This document shows positions 8,190-15,212 of a stretch of DNA of 37,455 nucleotides, in pieces. The notes below the pieces were generated by a model. That model ran no database searches. It was not told the origin of the DNA and saw nothing but the letters and a program-made list of their open reading frames with translations. The position numbers were made by a program, and so were the translations under genes. Origin of the DNA: Phocaeicola plebeius (GTDB taxonomy: Bacteria > Bacteroidota > Bacteroidia > Bacteroidales > Bacteroidaceae); the NCBI GenBank assembly GCA_022767125.1, contig JALEPZ010000021.1, forward strand, positions 1 through 37,455. Direction: 5' to 3'. Numbering within the stretch: position 1 is the stretch's first letter; each line of letters starts with the position of its first letter.

Positions 8190-8317
8190 GGAAAATATAG
8201 AGTGTTTCTACGTGAATCACGCTTACGGATGTAAGCAAAATTTCTGAGGATATTACCAATTTTTTTTAGTATGAATTGTAGACAGACCCGTCTTTCCCGC
8301 GAGAAGAAGGGCTTGTC
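8163..8317 (+). promoter_or_regulatory. structured 5' leader of the threonine operon
   Basis: Three hairpins can be drawn. The first is ACCTCCGGG/CTCGGGGGT (8163-8171 with 8179-8187), nine pairs with two G-U, overlapping the leader ORF end. The second is GCTTAC/GTAAGC (8221-8236) with a GGAT loop. The third is a long imperfect stem (8281-8317, about 13 pairs) ending 18 bases before the ATG. A T8 tract sits at 8260-8267, but only a weak A/U stem precedes it. The combination suggests a regulatory leader; the alternating pairing was not resolved. Confidence 0.4.
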
Positions 8318-8335
8318 AGGATAAAATAAAAGCAC

Positions 8336-10768
8336 ATGAAAGTATTGAAATTCGGAGGAACATCTGTAGGTTCCGTCAACAGTATGTTGAGTGTTAAGAA
8401 GATAGTAGAAGCGGTCGATGACAAGGTGATTGTTGTGGTATCTGCTTTGGGGGGAATTACGGATAAACTGATCCATACCTCGAAGATGGCAGCCGCAGGA
8501 AATGCTGCGTATGAAAAGGAAATGAAGGAAATCGTGAACCGCCACATCGAAATGGTGTACACCGTGATACCCGCGGGTCCGGCACGGGAGGAGTTGCTCG
8601 ACCGTGTGAACGGTCTGCTGAGCGAACTGAAGGACATTTTCCAGGGCATCTACTTGATCCATGACCTCTCGCCCAAGACTTCGGCTACGATTGTCAGTTA
8701 TGGAGAGCGTCTTTCGTCCATCATTGTAGCCACCCTGGTCAAAGGGGCCAAATGGTTCGATTCGCGCAGCTTCATCAAGACCGAGCGGAAACACAACAAA
8801 TATATTCTCGATTCCGAATTGACCAACCGGTTGGTCAAGGAGGCCTTCCAGGAAATCCCACAGGTGTCGCTGGTGCCGGGGTTCATCGCTTCGGACAAGG
8901 AAACGGGCGAAGTCACCAACTTGGGACGTGGTGGTTCCGACTATACGGCTTCCATTCTGGCGGCGGCATTGGACGCCGAACAGCTGGAAATCTGGACGGA
9001 TGTGGATGGCTTCATGACGGCGGATCCGCGGGTCATCAGTACCGCTTATCCCATTAGCGACCTGAGTTATGTGGAAGCCATGGAATTGTGCAACTTCGGT
9101 GCCAAGGTGGTTTATCCGCCTACCATTTATCCCGTATGCCACAAGAACATTCCCATCCTGGTGAAGAATACGTTCAACCCCGAAGCGCCGGGTACCGTCA
9201 TTCGCCAGCAGACCGACCATACTTCGAAACCCATCAAGGGCATTTCGTCCATCAATGATACCTGCCTGATTACGATGACCGGATTGGGTATGGTAGGCGT
9301 CATTGGTGTGAACCACCGTATTTTCAAGACCTTGGCCGAGAACGGCATCAGTGTGTTCCTCGTGTCGCAGGCTTCTTCGGAGAACTCCACGTCCATCGGG
9401 GTACGGAATGAAGATGCAGCCTTGGCGTGCGAGGTGTTGAACGAGGAGTTCCAGAAGGAAATCGAGATGGGGGAGATTTCGCCGATGAAGGCGGAACGGA
9501 ACCTGGCCACGGTGGCCATTGTGGGTGAGAACATGAAACATACCCCGGGCATTGCCGGCAAGCTGTTCGGTACGTTGGGACGGAATGGCATCAACGTGAT
9601 TGCTTGTGCCCAGGGAGCTTCCGAAACGAACATTTCGTTTGTCGTGGATGGGACTTCGCTCCGTAAGACACTGAATGTCATTCACGATTCTTTTTTCTTG
9701 TCCGAGTATCAGGTGCTGAACCTCTTCATCTGCGGTATCGGGACAGTGGGGCACAGCCTGATTGAACAGATCCATAGCCAGCAGGAGAAACTGAAACAGG
9801 AGCGGGGACTGAAGCTGAAGGTGGTGGGCATTGCCAACGGCCATTATGCCTACTTCACGCGCGAGGGCATTGACCTGGGCAACTTCCGCCAGACGCTGGA
9901 GGAAAAGGGAATCCCGTCGTCGCCGAAAGTGCTGCACGATGAAATCATCGGCATGAACATTTTCAATTCGGTCTTTGTGGATTGTACGGCTAGTGCGGAG
10001 ATTGCCGGACTGTATAAGGATTTCCTGAGCCATAATATCGCCGTGGTGGCAGCCAACAAGATTGCCGCTTCGTCGCAATACGATGTCTATGCGGAACTGA
10101 AGCAGATTGCCCGCCAACGGGGAGTGAAGTTCCTTTTCGAAACCAATGTGGGGGCGGGACTGCCCATCATCAATACCATCAACGACCTGATCAACAGTGG
10201 GGACAAGATCCTGAAGATACAGGCCGTGTTGAGCGGAACGCTGAACTATATCTTCAATACATTGGGACCGGATGTACCCTTGAGCGAAACCATCCGCCGG
10301 GCGAAAGAGGAAGGGTATTCCGAGCCCGATCCGCGCATTGACCTGAGTGGAAAGGATGTAATCCGGAAACTGGTCATCCTGGCCCGTGAGGCAGGGTATC
10401 GCATCGACCAGGCGGATGTGGAGAAGCATCTCTTTATTCCCGATGACTTCTTCGAAGGTTCCCTCGATGATTTCTGGCACCGCCTTCCTGAGCTCGACGC
10501 TGACTTTGAGGCCCGCCGCAGGAAGCTCGAACAGGAGAACAAGCGGTTGCGCTTTGTGGCTCAACTGATCGAAGGGAAGGCTTGCGTTTCCTTGCAGGAG
10601 GTAGACCATCACCATCCGTTCTACGACTTGGAAGGCAGTAACAACATTATTCTGCTGACCACCGAACGTTACAATGAATATCCGCTCCTCATCCAGGGAT
10701 ATGGGGCAGGAGCTGCCGTGACCGCAGCCGGAGTGTTTGCGGACATCATGAGCATAGCGAACATTTAA
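8336..10768 (+). CDS. thrA: bifunctional aspartokinase / homoserine dehydrogenase (810 aa)
   Basis: Catalyses the first step (aspartate phosphorylation) and the third step (reduction of aspartate semialdehyde to homoserine) toward threonine. The aspartokinase domain starts at residue 1 with KFGGTSVG and includes GRGGSDYTA (197-205). ACT-type regulatory repeats follow at about 310-455 (SINDTCLITMTGLGM, ATVAIVGENM). The homoserine dehydrogenase domain begins with the NAD(P)-binding GIGTVG (467-472) and contains the expected ETNVGAGLPIINT substrate region. Length and order match E. coli ThrA, about 820 residues. It is followed after 29 bases by the proposed homoserine kinase and then by thrC. 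The ACT region implies feedback control by threonine, and the 5' leader suggests transcriptional control as well. Confidence 0.96.
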   Translation: MKVLKFGGTSVGSVNSMLSVKKIVEAVDDKVIVVVSALGGITDKLIHTSKMAAAGNAAYEKEMKEIVNRHIEMVYTVIPAGPAREELLDRVNGLLSELKDIFQGIYLIHDLSPKTSATIVSYGERLSSIIVATLVKGAKWFDSRSFIKTERKHNKYILDSELTNRLVKEAFQEIPQVSLVPGFIASDKETGEVTNLGRGGSDYTASILAAALDAEQLEIWTDVDGFMTADPRVISTAYPISDLSYVEAMELCNFGAKVVYPPTIYPVCHKNIPILVKNTFNPEAPGTVIRQQTDHTSKPIKGISSINDTCLITMTGLGMVGVIGVNHRIFKTLAENGISVFLVSQASSENSTSIGVRNEDAALACEVLNEEFQKEIEMGEISPMKAERNLATVAIVGENMKHTPGIAGKLFGTLGRNGINVIACAQGASETNISFVVDGTSLRKTLNVIHDSFFLSEYQVLNLFICGIGTVGHSLIEQIHSQQEKLKQERGLKLKVVGIANGHYAYFTREGIDLGNFRQTLEEKGIPSSPKVLHDEIIGMNIFNSVFVDCTASAEIAGLYKDFLSHNIAVVAANKIAASSQYDVYAELKQIARQRGVKFLFETNVGAGLPIINTINDLINSGDKILKIQAVLSGTLNYIFNTLGPDVPLSETIRRAKEEGYSEPDPRIDLSGKDVIRKLVILAREAGYRIDQADVEKHLFIPDDFFEGSLDDFWHRLPELDADFEARRRKLEQENKRLRFVAQLIEGKACVSLQEVDHHHPFYDLEGSNNIILLTTERYNEYPLLIQGYGAGAAVTAAGVFADIMSIANI

Positions 10769-10797
10769 TAGATGACACTCCACGAAAAAAAGAGAGC

Positions 10798-12024
10798 ATG
10801 AAACGTATTATCATTTTGGGCGACGGAATGGCCGATTGGGCCGTACCGTCGCTGGGCGGCAAGACCTTGTTGCAATATGCCCATACTCCTTACATGGACC
10901 GGTTGGCGGCCCTGGGACGTACGGGGATGTTGAAGACGGTGGCCGACGGCTTCCATCCGGGCAGCGAAGTGGCCAACATGTCGGTCATGGGATATGATCT
11001 CCCGAAGGTGTACGAAGGCCGGGGCGTACTGGAAGCGGCCAGTATCGGTGTGGAACTACAGCCGGGCGATATGGCCATGCGGTGTAACATCGTGTGCGTG
11101 GAAGGAGAGTTGCTGAAGAACCATTCGGCCGGGCATATCACGACCGAAGAGGCCGATGTACTGATAAAGTACCTGGACGAGAAGCTGGGTTCAGACCGGG
11201 TGCATTTCTACACGGGCGTACAGTATCGCCACCTGTTGGTGGTGAAGGGAGGAAACAAACGGGTGGCATGTGTGCCGCCCCACGACGTTCCCCTTCAGCC
11301 CTTCCGTCCGAATCTGGTCAAGGCGCTTTGCCCGGAAGCGCAGGAAACGGCCGATCTGTTGAACGAGCTGATCCTCGCTTCGCAGCAGTTGTTGGCCAAC
11401 CATCCTGTCAATCTTCGACGCGTGGCCGAAGGCAAGGACCCGGCCAACAGCATCTGGCCTTGGAGTCCGGGCTATCGTCCGAAGATGGAGCCGCTTTCCC
11501 AGAAATATCCTTCCATTCGTAAAGGCTCCGTCATTACGGCGGTAGACCTGATTCGTGGTATCGGCCACTATGCCGGACTGCGTTGTATCGATGTGGAAGG
11601 CGCGACTGGATTGTACACCACCAATTACGAGGGAAAGGCTCAGGCGGCGATTGATGCCTTGAAGACCGATGACTTTGTCTATCTCCATATCGAGGCCAGC
11701 GATGAGGCCGGTCACGAAGGAAATGTCGACCTGAAGCTGAAGACCATTGAATACCTCGACAGCCGTGCCTTGGGCCCCATCTATGAGGCCGTGAAAGACT
11801 GGGACGAACCGGTGGCCATTGCCGTGCTGCCCGACCATCCGACCCCTTGTGCCCACCGCACGCATACGGCCGAGCCGATTCCGTTCTTGATCTATTATCC
11901 GGGTATCGAACCCGACGGTGTGCAGACCTACGACGAGGTGGCTTGTCGTGAGGGAGCGTACGGCAGTCTGGAGAAGGATGAATTTATGAACCTGTTTATG
12001 AATATTGAAAACAACAAGATATGA
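10798..12024 (+). CDS. aPGAM-family protein, proposed homoserine kinase (408 aa)
   Basis: Belongs to the archaeal-type cofactor-independent phosphoglycerate mutase (ApgM) branch of the alkaline phosphatase superfamily. Metal and nucleophile motifs are visible: GDGMADW near the start, GSEVANMSVMGYD (residues 57-69, probable nucleophile Ser), HIEASDEAGHEG (about 300) and the metal-binding PDHPTPCAHRTHT. It sits between thrA and thrC, with its stop overlapping the thrC start (ATGA). No GHMP-type thrB is present in the operon. A subfamily of aPGAM proteins found in such threonine operons has been proposed to act as homoserine kinase, and that is my preferred reading. Phosphoglycerate mutase activity remains the alternative. 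Confidence 0.88.
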   Translation: MKRIIILGDGMADWAVPSLGGKTLLQYAHTPYMDRLAALGRTGMLKTVADGFHPGSEVANMSVMGYDLPKVYEGRGVLEAASIGVELQPGDMAMRCNIVCVEGELLKNHSAGHITTEEADVLIKYLDEKLGSDRVHFYTGVQYRHLLVVKGGNKRVACVPPHDVPLQPFRPNLVKALCPEAQETADLLNELILASQQLLANHPVNLRRVAEGKDPANSIWPWSPGYRPKMEPLSQKYPSIRKGSVITAVDLIRGIGHYAGLRCIDVEGATGLYTTNYEGKAQAAIDALKTDDFVYLHIEASDEAGHEGNVDLKLKTIEYLDSRALGPIYEAVKDWDEPVAIAVLPDHPTPCAHRTHTAEPIPFLIYYPGIEPDGVQTYDEVACREGAYGSLEKDEFMNLFMNIENNKI

Positions 12025-13322
12025 AGTATTACAGCACTAACAAACAGGCCGCTGACGCTACTCTCGAGGAAGCTGTAGTGAAGGGACTGGCCGCTGACAA
12101 GGGATTGTTTATGCCTTACGAAATCAAACGGTTGCCGGAATCGTTTTTCGACGAAATCCAGGACCTGTCTTTTCAGGAAATCGCCTACCGCGTAGCCGAT
12201 GCCTTTTTCGGAGAGGATGTTCCTGCCGACACGCTGAAGCAGCTGGTGTATGACACCTTGAGCTTCGATGCTCCGGTTGTGCAGGTGAAGGAGAATATCT
12301 ATGCGCTGGAGCTGTTCCACGGACCTACGTTGGCCTTCAAGGATGTGGGCGGCCGTTTCATGGCCCGTCTGCTCGGTTATTTCATCCGTAAGGAAGGCAA
12401 ACAAAAGGTCAATGTATTGGTGGCCACCTCGGGAGATACCGGCAGTGCCGTGGCCAACGGGTTCCTGGGGGTAGAAGGCATTCATGTCTATGTGCTCTAT
12501 CCGAAAGGAAAGGTCAGCGAGATTCAGGAGAAGCAGTTCACCACCTTGGGGCAGAATATCACGGCCATTGAGGTGGAGGGTACGTTCGACGATTGCCAGG
12601 CATTGGTGAAGAATGCGTTCATGGACGAAGAGTTGAACCGTCACATGCAGCTGACATCGGCCAACTCCATTAATGTGGCCCGCTTCTTGCCGCAGGCTTT
12701 CTATTATTTCTATGCCTATGCCCAGTTGAAGAAGATGGGCAAGGCCGACGAAGTGGTGGTTTGTGTGCCCAGCGGTAACTTTGGGAATATTACGGCCGGC
12801 TTGTTCGGCAAGCACATGGGGTTGCCCCTCAAGCGTTTCATCGCGGCCAACAACCGCAACGACATTTTCTATCAGTACCTCCAGACGGCCGAGTATTGTC
12901 CGCGTCCTTCCGTGGCCACGATTGCCAATGCCATGGATGTGGGCAATCCGAGCAATTTTGCCCGCGTGCTCGACCTCTACGGGGGCAGTCACGAACGGAT
13001 TGCGGCGGAAATCAGTGGGGCTACCTATACGGATGAACAGATTCGTGAAGCCATCCAACAGACCTATCAGGAAACCGGTTACCTGCTCGACCCGCACGGT
13101 GCCTGCGGCTATCGTGCCTTGACCGAACAGTTGCAGCCCGGTGAAACGGGGGTATTCCTCGAAACGGCACACCCGGCCAAGTTCCTGCAGACCGTGGTCA
13201 ATGCCATCGGTGCTACCGTACAGATTCCGGAAAAGCTGCAGGCTTTCATGAAAGGAACCAAACAGACGGTACCGATGTCGAAGGATTTTGCCGACTTCAA
13301 GGCCTACCTGCTGTCGGAATAA
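12021..13322 (+). CDS. thrC: threonine synthase (433 aa)
   Basis: PLP enzyme converting O-phosphohomoserine to threonine, the last step of the pathway encoded by this operon. The PLP lysine is K107 in GPTLAFKDVGGR, and the cofactor phosphate loop is VATSGDTGSAVANG. The N-terminal block YYSTNKQAADATLEEAVVKGL is typical of the E. coli-like class. Length is normal for that class (about 430). Its ATG overlaps the stop of the proposed homoserine kinase by four bases, implying translational coupling. A strong bidirectional hairpin at 13331 ends the operon. Confidence 0.97.
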   Translation: MKYYSTNKQAADATLEEAVVKGLAADKGLFMPYEIKRLPESFFDEIQDLSFQEIAYRVADAFFGEDVPADTLKQLVYDTLSFDAPVVQVKENIYALELFHGPTLAFKDVGGRFMARLLGYFIRKEGKQKVNVLVATSGDTGSAVANGFLGVEGIHVYVLYPKGKVSEIQEKQFTTLGQNITAIEVEGTFDDCQALVKNAFMDEELNRHMQLTSANSINVARFLPQAFYYFYAYAQLKKMGKADEVVVCVPSGNFGNITAGLFGKHMGLPLKRFIAANNRNDIFYQYLQTAEYCPRPSVATIANAMDVGNPSNFARVLDLYGGSHERIAAEISGATYTDEQIREAIQQTYQETGYLLDPHGACGYRALTEQLQPGETGVFLETAHPAKFLQTVVNAIGATVQIPEKLQAFMKGTKQTVPMSKDFADFKAYLLSE

Positions 13323-13330
13323 ATAAATGA

Positions 13331-13360
13331 GGAGGGTGTGTCAATTGACACACCCTCCTT
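13331..13360. terminator. bidirectional palindromic terminator between thrC and rmlB
   Basis: A perfect 30-base palindrome: AGGAGGGTGTGTCAA followed by its exact reverse complement. It starts eight bases after the thrC stop and 28 bases beyond the rmlB stop. On the forward side TTCT follows. Its outer arm TTGACACACCCTCCT is identical to the arm of the hairpin at 17290-17332. Confidence 0.8.
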
Positions 13361-13387
13361 CTATCGGTAGGAAGAACCGTTTTCGGC

Positions 13388-14527
13388 TCAGCGGTTCTTG
13401 TACATACTGTCGTAATAATTCTGGTAGTCTCCGGAGGTGACGTTCTTCACCCAGTCCTGATGGTTCAGGTACCAGACAATCGTCTTTTCAATACCTTCAT
13501 CAAAGCACGTTTCCGGATACCATCCCAGTTCGTTCTTGATTTTTGTCGGGTCGATGGCATACCGCTGGTCGTGTCCCAGACGATCCTTGACGAATGTAAT
13601 CAGCGAGTCGTTGATCCAGTCAATGCGGATTTGTCCGTGTTCATCCAGCTCCTTTTTCTTCAGTACCTTGCGATAGGCCGGCTCCTCTTCCATCAGCCGG
13701 TGGATGGTGGCGATGGTCAGTTTCACGATTTCAATGTTCTGCTTCTCGTTGTGGCCTCCCACATTGTAGATTTCACCGTTTCTGCCCTTACGGACTACCA
13801 GGTCGATGGCTTTACAGTGGTCTTCCACATAGAGCCAGTCGCGCACATTCGTGCCATTGCCATAGACCGGTAACCGCTTTCCTTCGAGAATATTCTTGAT
13901 GATCAGCGGAATCAGTTTTTCCGGGAAGTGGTAGGGTCCGTAGTTGTTCGAACAGCGGGTGATGGTGACGGGCATCTTGTACGTGTCGTGGTAAGCCATG
14001 ACAAACAAGTCTGCACTGGTCTTCGATGCGCTGTACGGACTGTGCGGACACAGGGGAGTCTCTTCGGTAAAATATCCGTCTTCGCCCAGCGAACCATATA
14101 CTTCATCGGTCGATACCTGATGAAAACGGACATCCTTGCGCCAGGTGGGATAGCCATGCTCATCCTTTCCGGTCACCCAGGCCCGACGGGCGGCATCCAT
14201 TAGGTTCTGTGTACCCAAAATATTGGTTTTCAGAAAGAGCTGCGGATTCTCAATGCTGCGGTCCACATGACTCTCGGCGGCAAAGTTCACGATGTAGTTG
14301 AACTTATAGTCTGCAAACAACTGGTCCACGAGGTTACGGTCGCAAATGTTTCCTCTGACGAAGTAGCAACGCTCATTGTCAATGTCGTTGGCAATGGTTG
14401 CCAGATTACCTGCATAGGTCAGTGCATCCAGTATGATTATCCGAATGTCGTCGTGGTTGGCCAGCAGATATTTCACGTAGTTCGAGCCGATAAATCCGGC
14501 TGCCCCTGTCACTAAGTAAGTTCTCAT
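13388..14527 (-). CDS. rfbB: dTDP-glucose 4,6-dehydratase (379 aa)
   Basis: NAD-dependent extended SDR enzyme that makes dTDP-4-keto-6-deoxyglucose for rhamnose and other deoxysugars of surface polysaccharides. The Rossmann motif is TGAAGFIGSNY at residues 7-17. The active-site triad is seen as STDEVYG (Thr, with the Asp-Glu pair used in dehydration) and YSASK. The product-like motif RCSNNYGPYHFPEKLIPL is highly characteristic of RmlB. Length is slightly above the usual 350-360, owing to an insert around residues 120-130 and 275-300 that is common in Bacteroidetes homologues. No other rml genes adjoin it, so it stands alone here. A candidate promoter lies at 14558-14588 on the same strand. 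Confidence 0.95.
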   Translation of the reverse strand: MRTYLVTGAAGFIGSNYVKYLLANHDDIRIIILDALTYAGNLATIANDIDNERCYFVRGNICDRNLVDQLFADYKFNYIVNFAAESHVDRSIENPQLFLKTNILGTQNLMDAARRAWVTGKDEHGYPTWRKDVRFHQVSTDEVYGSLGEDGYFTEETPLCPHSPYSASKTSADLFVMAYHDTYKMPVTITRCSNNYGPYHFPEKLIPLIIKNILEGKRLPVYGNGTNVRDWLYVEDHCKAIDLVVRKGRNGEIYNVGGHNEKQNIEIVKLTIATIHRLMEEEPAYRKVLKKKELDEHGQIRIDWINDSLITFVKDRLGHDQRYAIDPTKIKNELGWYPETCFDEGIEKTIVWYLNHQDWVKNVTSGDYQNYYDSMYKNR

Positions 14528-14557
14528 ATATGTTCAGATAGAATATTTATTGGTTTG

Positions 14558-14588
14558 CAAATTTCGGAAATTTTTTTAAACTTTCAAA
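14558..14588 (-). promoter_or_regulatory. candidate promoter of rfbB
   Basis: On the reverse strand, TTTG (14585-14588) and GAAATTTG (14558-14565, one mismatch to TAnnTTTG) are separated by 19 bases. Transcription would start near 14551, about 25 bases before the ATG. Confidence 0.4.
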
Positions 14589-14663
14589 TAGTTGGCCCAA
14601 ATTTCTGCCACGATTGCAGATAGATTTTGTGCCGACAGCACCTCTATCGCTTTTCGGTGGCAG

Positions 14664-15155
14664 TCAGGCACCCAGTTCGATGACTTCCAGGTCGGAAAAC
14701 TGCCCTTCGTGGATGGAAAAGCGGACCAGGGTACGCTGGGTGTGGAAGCCGTATTTCCCCGCGGCCCCCGGATTGATGTGTAGCAGCTGCAGGGTGGGAT
14801 CGTATTTCACTTTCAGGATGTGCGAGTGTCCGCTGATGAACAGCCGGGGAGGATGGGCAAGGAGGGCAGGGCGGACGGAACGGTCGTACTTGCCCGGATA
14901 GCCGCCGATGTGTTTCATCAGCACGTCGGCCCCGTCGAGGGTAAAGCGGTTCGTTTCCGGGTATTGCAACCGGATGTCCTGGCCGTCGATGTTGCCATAC
15001 ACCGCTCTGAAGGGCCGGAAGGCTTTCAGCCGGTCGATGATGTCCTGCGAGCCGATGTCGCCGGCATGCCAGATTTCGTCGCACGGCTCGAAATATTTCA
15101 GGTAACGGTCGTCCCAGTAACCGTGCGTATCTGATAGAAGTCCGATTCTTGTCAT
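14664..15155 (-). CDS. YfcE/MJ0936-type metallophosphoesterase (163 aa)
   Basis: Small single-domain calcineurin-like phosphoesterase. The dimetal site can be followed along the chain: DTH (residues 9-11), GD in WHAGDIG, GN in VYGNID, the mid-chain His, and the closing GHSH. Length (163) is typical for the YfcE family of phosphodiesterases. The physiological substrate is unknown; family members act on cyclic or model phosphodiesters. It is transcribed divergently from ppk1, with an apparently overlapping promoter and an expected leader of only about a dozen bases. The ATG at 15155 follows AACAAAGAAAA, with no Shine-Dalgarno. Confidence 0.92.
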   Translation of the reverse strand: MTRIGLLSDTHGYWDDRYLKYFEPCDEIWHAGDIGSQDIIDRLKAFRPFRAVYGNIDGQDIRLQYPETNRFTLDGADVLMKHIGGYPGKYDRSVRPALLAHPPRLFISGHSHILKVKYDPTLQLLHINPGAAGKYGFHTQRTLVRFSIHEGQFSDLEVIELGA

Positions 15156-15160
15156 TTTTC

Positions 15161-15192
15161 TTTGTTTTATTCATACAAAGGTAGTAATTTTG
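15161..15192 (+). promoter_or_regulatory. promoter of ppk1
   Basis: TTTG (15161-15164) and TAATTTTG (15185-15192) form an ideal Bacteroidetes promoter with a 20-base spacer. Transcription would begin near 15199. This excludes the upstream ATG at 15162 as the ppk1 start. Confidence 0.7.
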
Positions 15193-15206
15193 GCCAAAGC
15201 TTCAGA
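15176..15206 (-). promoter_or_regulatory. candidate promoter of the phosphoesterase gene, overlapping the ppk1 promoter
   Basis: On the reverse strand TACCTTTG (15176-15183) matches the -7 consensus exactly. TCTG (15203-15206, one mismatch to TTTG) sits 19 bases upstream. The -7 box lies within the spacer of the ppk1 promoter, so the two promoters occupy the same DNA on opposite strands. Confidence 0.45.
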
Positions 15207-15212
15207 GAAATT

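Noticed and set aside
8100..8335. SAM or lysine riboswitch ahead of thrA
   Set aside because: I looked for the conserved cores of these riboswitches and did not see them. The hairpins present do not form their junctions.
8114..10783. Reverse-strand open frame of 889 codons opposite thrA
   Set aside because: The length is striking, but the forward product is a perfect ThrA. The reverse translation is low-complexity His/Gln/Arg with no motif, a known effect of codon bias.
14589..14663. Terminator for the phosphoesterase gene
   Set aside because: Only a 4-bp GTGC/GCAC hairpin without a U-run could be drawn.
15162..15212. Upstream start of ppk1
   Set aside because: It lies before the predicted transcription start (near 15199) and adds residues absent from PPK1 proteins.
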